Part shown: piece by piece, positions 5,163-8,310 of the stretch | Layout of the letters: the number at the start of each line of letters is the position of its first letter | Numbering within the stretch: the stretch's first letter is position 1 | DNA from: an uncultured Burkholderiales bacterium | GTDB lineage: Bacteria > Pseudomonadota > Gammaproteobacteria > Burkholderiales > Burkholderiaceae_C | DNA length: 8,310 nucleotides | Reading direction: 5' to 3' | Assembly (NCBI GenBank): GCA_903926695.1 | Contig: CAIYKK010000146.1 | Location: 1-8,310, forward strand | Notes under the pieces: generated by a model | What the model was told of the DNA's origin: nothing | The model's input: only the letters and a program-made list of their open reading frames with translations | Databases searched by the model: none | Position numbers and translations under genes: made by a program

Positions 5163-6866
5163 ATGCTGATGCGTCCATTCACACCATTGCCCTTGTCCTT
5201 CCTGATTTCTTGTCAAAACGCACCGTCTTTGGCGCGGCCAGCGCATCCGGTGCGCCCGGTGCGCCCGGCTTGGCACGCTCTGGCGCTGGCCGCGATGCTG
5301 TCCCTGGCCGGGGCGCAGGCCGCGCAGGCGCAGACTGCGGGCAACTTACCGGGAAGTTTGCCGGGCACGTCGGCCAGCTTGCTGCCCGCGCTGGGCGACA
5401 GCTCCGAGCTGCCCGCCGCCACCGAGCGGCGCATTGGCGACCGCATTGCCTTGAGCATTTACCGCGACCCAGATTATGTCGATGACCCGGTGCTGAGCGA
5501 CTACCTGCAAAGCGTCTGGCAGCCCCTGCTGGCGGCGGCGCGGGCGCGCGGCGAGCTGGCGCCTGAGCTGGACGAGCGTTTTGCCTGGGAGGTTTTTCTG
5601 ATCCGCGACCGCACGGTCAACGCCTTTGCGCTGCCCGGCGGCTACTTCGGGGTCAATCTTGGCCTGATCAGCACGGTCAGCAGCACCGACGAGATGGCCG
5701 CCGTGCTGGCGCACGAAATCAGCCACGTCACCCAGCGCCACATTTCGCGCCTGATGACGCAGCAGTCGCGCCAAGCGCCGTGGATGATCGCGGCCATGAT
5801 TCTGGGCGCGCTGGCCGCGAGCAAACACCCCGACGCAGGCACGGCGGCCATCGTCGGCGGTCAGGCGCTGGCCGCGCAGGGCCAGCTTAATTTTTCCCGC
5901 GACATGGAGCGCGAGGCCGACCGCGTCGGCTTTGGCGTGATGAGCGACGCCGGTTACGCCAGCCGGGGCGTGGCCAGCATGTTTGACAAGCTACAGCAGG
6001 CCAGCCGACTCAACGACAACGGCTCGTTTCCTTATCTGCGCTCGCACCCGCTGACCACCGAGCGCATCGCCGAAGCGCAAGCGCGGGTGCAACTGGCCTC
6101 CGCCTCGGCGCCCAAGGCGTCGCCGTCGCAACAGGCCAGCGACGCCCAGGCGCAGCGGCTGCACGCCATGATGGCGGCGCGGGCGCGCATTTTGGCCGCG
6201 CCGGGCGTCGATACGCTGCGCGCCGCGCTGGCCGAAGCCCGGCGGCGGGCGGCGGCGCTGCCTGCGGCTGCAGCGGGCGGCTCGGCGCAAGACTGCGGCG
6301 CGCTCTATGGCGGCGCTTTGGCCGCCGCCCAACTGCGCGATTTTCCGGCGGCCCGAAGCCTGCTCAAGCAGCTTAATCCGCTGGTGGCCGGTGCGTCCAA
6401 AAGTGCCAAGGCGGTTGAACTGCTGGCCATCGACATCGAGCTGCTGGATGGAAAACTGCCGCCGTCAGCCGCCACGGTTGATATCGGCAGGCTCACGGCG
6501 CGGGCCGAATTGTTGACCCAGGCGCGTGCCTTGATGGCGGCGGGCCGGGCGCCGGACGTGTCGCAGGCGCTACGGGTCTGGGTGGCGGAGCACCCGAAAG
6601 ACGCGCTGGCCTGGCAGCTGCTGGCGCAGGCCTATGGCCAGCAAAACCAGCCCGTGCGGGCGATTCGCGCCGATGCCGAAAGCCGTGTGGCGCAACTCGA
6701 ATACACCGGCGCGCTGGACCGCCTGAAAGCCGCGCAGGCGCTGATGCGCAGCCAGCCCGGCAGCGCCGACTATGTGGACGGCTCTATCATCGACACCCGC
6801 ACCCGGCAGGTCGAGTCAATGGTTAAAGAGCAGGCGCTCCAGGACAAAATCGATCAGAAGATGTAG
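5163..6866 (+). CDS. Periplasmic M48-family metalloprotease with C-terminal TPR-like region (BepA/YfgC type)
   Basis: A zinc metalloprotease of the M48C/BepA group, which in E. coli acts in the periplasm in outer-membrane protein (LptD) quality control. The 567-residue product carries an N-terminal signal: a hydrophobic core at about 38-50 ending in AQAAQAQ (51-57), with probable cleavage after an Ala in that run. The catalytic HEISH is at 184-188 and the downstream EREAD at 249-253, giving ligands His184, His188 and Glu249. FALPGGYFGVNLGLI (155-169) is the usual substrate-strand region. RSHPLTTERI (293-302) carries the His295 that aligns with the BepA autoinhibitory His. Residues about 310-375 are low-complexity Ala/Arg/Gln, followed by helical TPR-like repeats to the end. 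The n-region before the signal core is unusually long, so the true start may be ATG 5169 or an internal GTG near 5250. The 3' end overlaps the next gene on the opposite strand. Confidence 0.9.
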   Translation: MLMRPFTPLPLSFLISCQNAPSLARPAHPVRPVRPAWHALALAAMLSLAGAQAAQAQTAGNLPGSLPGTSASLLPALGDSSELPAATERRIGDRIALSIYRDPDYVDDPVLSDYLQSVWQPLLAAARARGELAPELDERFAWEVFLIRDRTVNAFALPGGYFGVNLGLISTVSSTDEMAAVLAHEISHVTQRHISRLMTQQSRQAPWMIAAMILGALAASKHPDAGTAAIVGGQALAAQGQLNFSRDMEREADRVGFGVMSDAGYASRGVASMFDKLQQASRLNDNGSFPYLRSHPLTTERIAEAQARVQLASASAPKASPSQQASDAQAQRLHAMMAARARILAAPGVDTLRAALAEARRRAAALPAAAAGGSAQDCGALYGGALAAAQLRDFPAARSLLKQLNPLVAGASKSAKAVELLAIDIELLDGKLPPSAATVDIGRLTARAELLTQARALMAAGRAPDVSQALRVWVAEHPKDALAWQLLAQAYGQQNQPVRAIRADAESRVAQLEYTGALDRLKAAQALMRSQPGSADYVDGSIIDTRTRQVESMVKEQALQDKIDQKM

Positions 6867-7169
6867 CACTGCGTACAGCAGCGAGCCGACCAGCGCCGCC
6901 TCAAAACCGCTGACCCTCAAGCCCGGCACCAGCCGGGCGGCAGCCCAGAACATCAGCGCGTTGATGACAAACAGAAAAAGCCCCAGCGTCACCACCGTCA
7001 CCGGCAGGGTGAGCGCCACCAGAACGGGCCGCACCACCAGATTGAGCACGCCCAGCACCGCCGCCGCCACCAGTGCGCCGCCAAGGTTGGTCACGGTCAC
7101 GCCGGAATAAAGATGCGCCACCGCCAGCAGGGCGGCAGCGCTGGAAAACCAGTGCAGGATGAGTTTCAT
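6816..7169 (-). CDS. Phage holin family (PF04020, Phage_holin_4_2) small membrane protein
   Basis: A 117-residue inner-membrane protein with four hydrophobic segments (about 3-21, 28-50, 54-78, 90-112). Characteristic features are LNLVVRPVL (42-50, with the conserved Asn and Arg-Pro), TLPVTVVTLGLFLFVINALMF (about 54-74) and VPGLRVSGF (81-89). These match the PF04020 family, widespread in chromosomes. The 'holin' name comes from topology, and no phage gene surrounds it here, so a lysis role should not be assumed; its function is unknown. The last 51 bp, including the stop TGA, lie antisense inside the 3' end of the M48 protease gene. Its ATG shares a CATG with the start of a small gene on the other strand. 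No strong Shine-Dalgarno precedes the start. Confidence 0.88.
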   Translation of the reverse strand: MKLILHWFSSAAALLAVAHLYSGVTVTNLGGALVAAAVLGVLNLVVRPVLVALTLPVTVVTLGLFLFVINALMFWAAARLVPGLRVSGFEAALVGSLLYAVLHLLIDFVLERLLFNH

Positions 7170-7287
7170 GGCCGCAGAATACCACCACGCACTTCAAAAC
7201 AGGCGCCGCGCCCGCTTGGCGCAACAGGCCGCTGCGCTGGCGCGCAAACACGGTGTCCGGGTGCGGGTGCTGCCGCCCCGCCGATAA
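7168..7287 (+). CDS. Small basic protein of 39 residues, unknown function
   Basis: An ATG at 7168 opens a 39-codon frame ending in TAA at 7285-7287. AGGA at 7156-7159 lies 8 nt upstream, one of the best Shine-Dalgarno sites in the window. The product begins MAAEYHHALQNRRRARLAQQ, continues with an Ala-rich stretch and AR-KHG, and ends with VRVRVLPPRR. It is very basic, with a probable amphipathic helix over residues 4-28 and a short basic tail, and shows no membrane segment or signal peptide. It overlaps the divergent holin-family start by 2 bp and precedes the DUF3717-DUF1289 gene by 58 bp in the same direction, so it may be cotranscribed with it. I do not recognise a named family. The coherent composition and ribosome site favour a real gene. 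The alternative is a chance ORF in a GC-rich spacer. Confidence 0.6.
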   Translation: MAAEYHHALQNRRRARLAQQAAALARKHGVRVRVLPPRR

Positions 7288-7345
7288 TCACGCTCCCGGC
7301 CTGCGCGCCCTTCCCGCCCTTCAGACAGCGACCTTTTCTTTTTTC

Positions 7346-7756
7346 ATGCCAAGCATCCACATCACCGACATTGAAGCGGCCATCAACTACTGGCGCGCCA
7401 AGGCGCCATCGCCCGACGGCTTGAGGCTGGCGCCCGAAGTGCAGGCGCTGGCCGAGGTGTATGCACTGATGGTGTTTGACCATGAAGATGTGGCCGATCC
7501 GGCTGCTTTGACCGATGTGGCGCTGGCGGCGTGGACCGCCTGGTACGACACCACGGCCGACACGCCCTGCATTGCCATCTGCTCGACCAGTCAGGGCGAC
7601 GATTTGTGCAAGGGCTGTGGCCGCACGTTTGCCGAAATCCAGCATTGGCCCGCCATGAGCGCCATTGAAAAACGCCGCACATGGCGGCGTATCACGCAGG
7701 AAGGGACGGCTTGGCGCTTTGGCCGCTACGCCGACCGGGCGCTAGAAAACCGCTAA
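7346..7756 (+). CDS. DUF3717-DUF1289 domain protein
   Basis: A 136-residue soluble protein starting at ATG 7346. The longer frame from 7253 adds 31 residues of unrelated-looking sequence and is not preferred. The N-terminal part, with ITDIEAAINYWR (6-17) and an APEVQALAEVYALM stretch (29-42), fits DUF3717. The C-terminal part, with PCIAICSTS (74-82), LCKGCGRTFAEIQHW (87-101) and EKRRTWRRI (108-116), fits DUF1289. Cys75, Cys79, Cys88 and Cys91 form a CxxxC...CxxC set likely to bind a metal such as zinc or iron-sulfur; this is inferred from spacing. DUF1289 proteins are small and uncharacterised. No Shine-Dalgarno is visible before the ATG (the leader is pyrimidine-rich, CTTTTCTTTTTTC), so translation may depend on the upstream small gene or on an unstructured leader. 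It converges on purB with 11 bp between stops. Confidence 0.85.
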   Translation: MPSIHITDIEAAINYWRAKAPSPDGLRLAPEVQALAEVYALMVFDHEDVADPAALTDVALAAWTAWYDTTADTPCIAICSTSQGDDLCKGCGRTFAEIQHWPAMSAIEKRRTWRRITQEGTAWRFGRYADRALENR

Positions 7757-7757
7757 C

Positions 7758-8310
<553 letters not shown>

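Noticed and set aside
5346..5828. 160-residue - strand frame opposite the M48 protease
   Set aside because: Low-complexity antisense translation; the protease frame has HExxH and all ligands.
6816..7169. Prophage remnant suggested by the 'phage holin family' name
   Set aside because: No endolysin, integrase, tail or other phage gene is nearby. PF04020 proteins are common chromosomal membrane proteins.
7253..7345. Longer start for the DUF3717-DUF1289 protein
   Set aside because: The extra 31 residues look unlike the domain, and the conserved N-terminus begins at the ATG at 7346.

Overview
The window looks like a high-GC betaproteobacterial chromosome, most likely Burkholderiales/Comamonadaceae. 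This is inferred from PurB, MoaC, the DUF3717-DUF1289 protein and the general protein style; no rRNA or other taxonomic marker is present. No insertion sequence, CRISPR array, tRNA or rRNA gene was seen, and no gene-free stretch exceeds 300 bases.

Left part (1-4584): a type IV pilin and pilin-glycosylation locus, all on the + strand. It opens with the 3' end of a major-pilin-like gene (disulfide-loop C-terminus), followed by a perfect 13-bp hairpin terminator. Next come a PglL-type O-oligosaccharyltransferase, a 201-bp AT-rich intergenic region with a candidate promoter, a TfpX/TfpZ-family pilin accessory protein, and a second PglL-type O-oligosaccharyltransferase whose start overlaps the accessory gene. 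So one pilin gene is followed by two divergent oligosaccharyltransferase paralogues flanking a TfpZ-like gene. The likely combined job is maturation and O-glycosylation of type IV pilin at the inner membrane. The first transferase and the spacers around it are clearly poorer in GC than the rest, suggesting a variable or transferred cassette.

Middle part (4594-6866): moaC (molybdenum cofactor synthesis) on the - strand converges on the second transferase. A divergent M48-family periplasmic metalloprotease of BepA/YfgC type lies on the + strand.

Right part (6816-8310): a small 'phage holin family' (PF04020) membrane protein on the - strand overlaps the protease 3' end by 51 bp. Its start codon shares a CATG with the start of an oppositely oriented 39-codon gene that has a good Shine-Dalgarno. 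After that come a DUF3717-DUF1289 fusion protein on the + strand and the C-terminal part of purB (adenylosuccinate lyase) on the - strand, cut by the window end. This half is ordinary housekeeping and conserved-hypothetical content. The most interesting material is the dual-transferase pilin locus and the small divergent gene.
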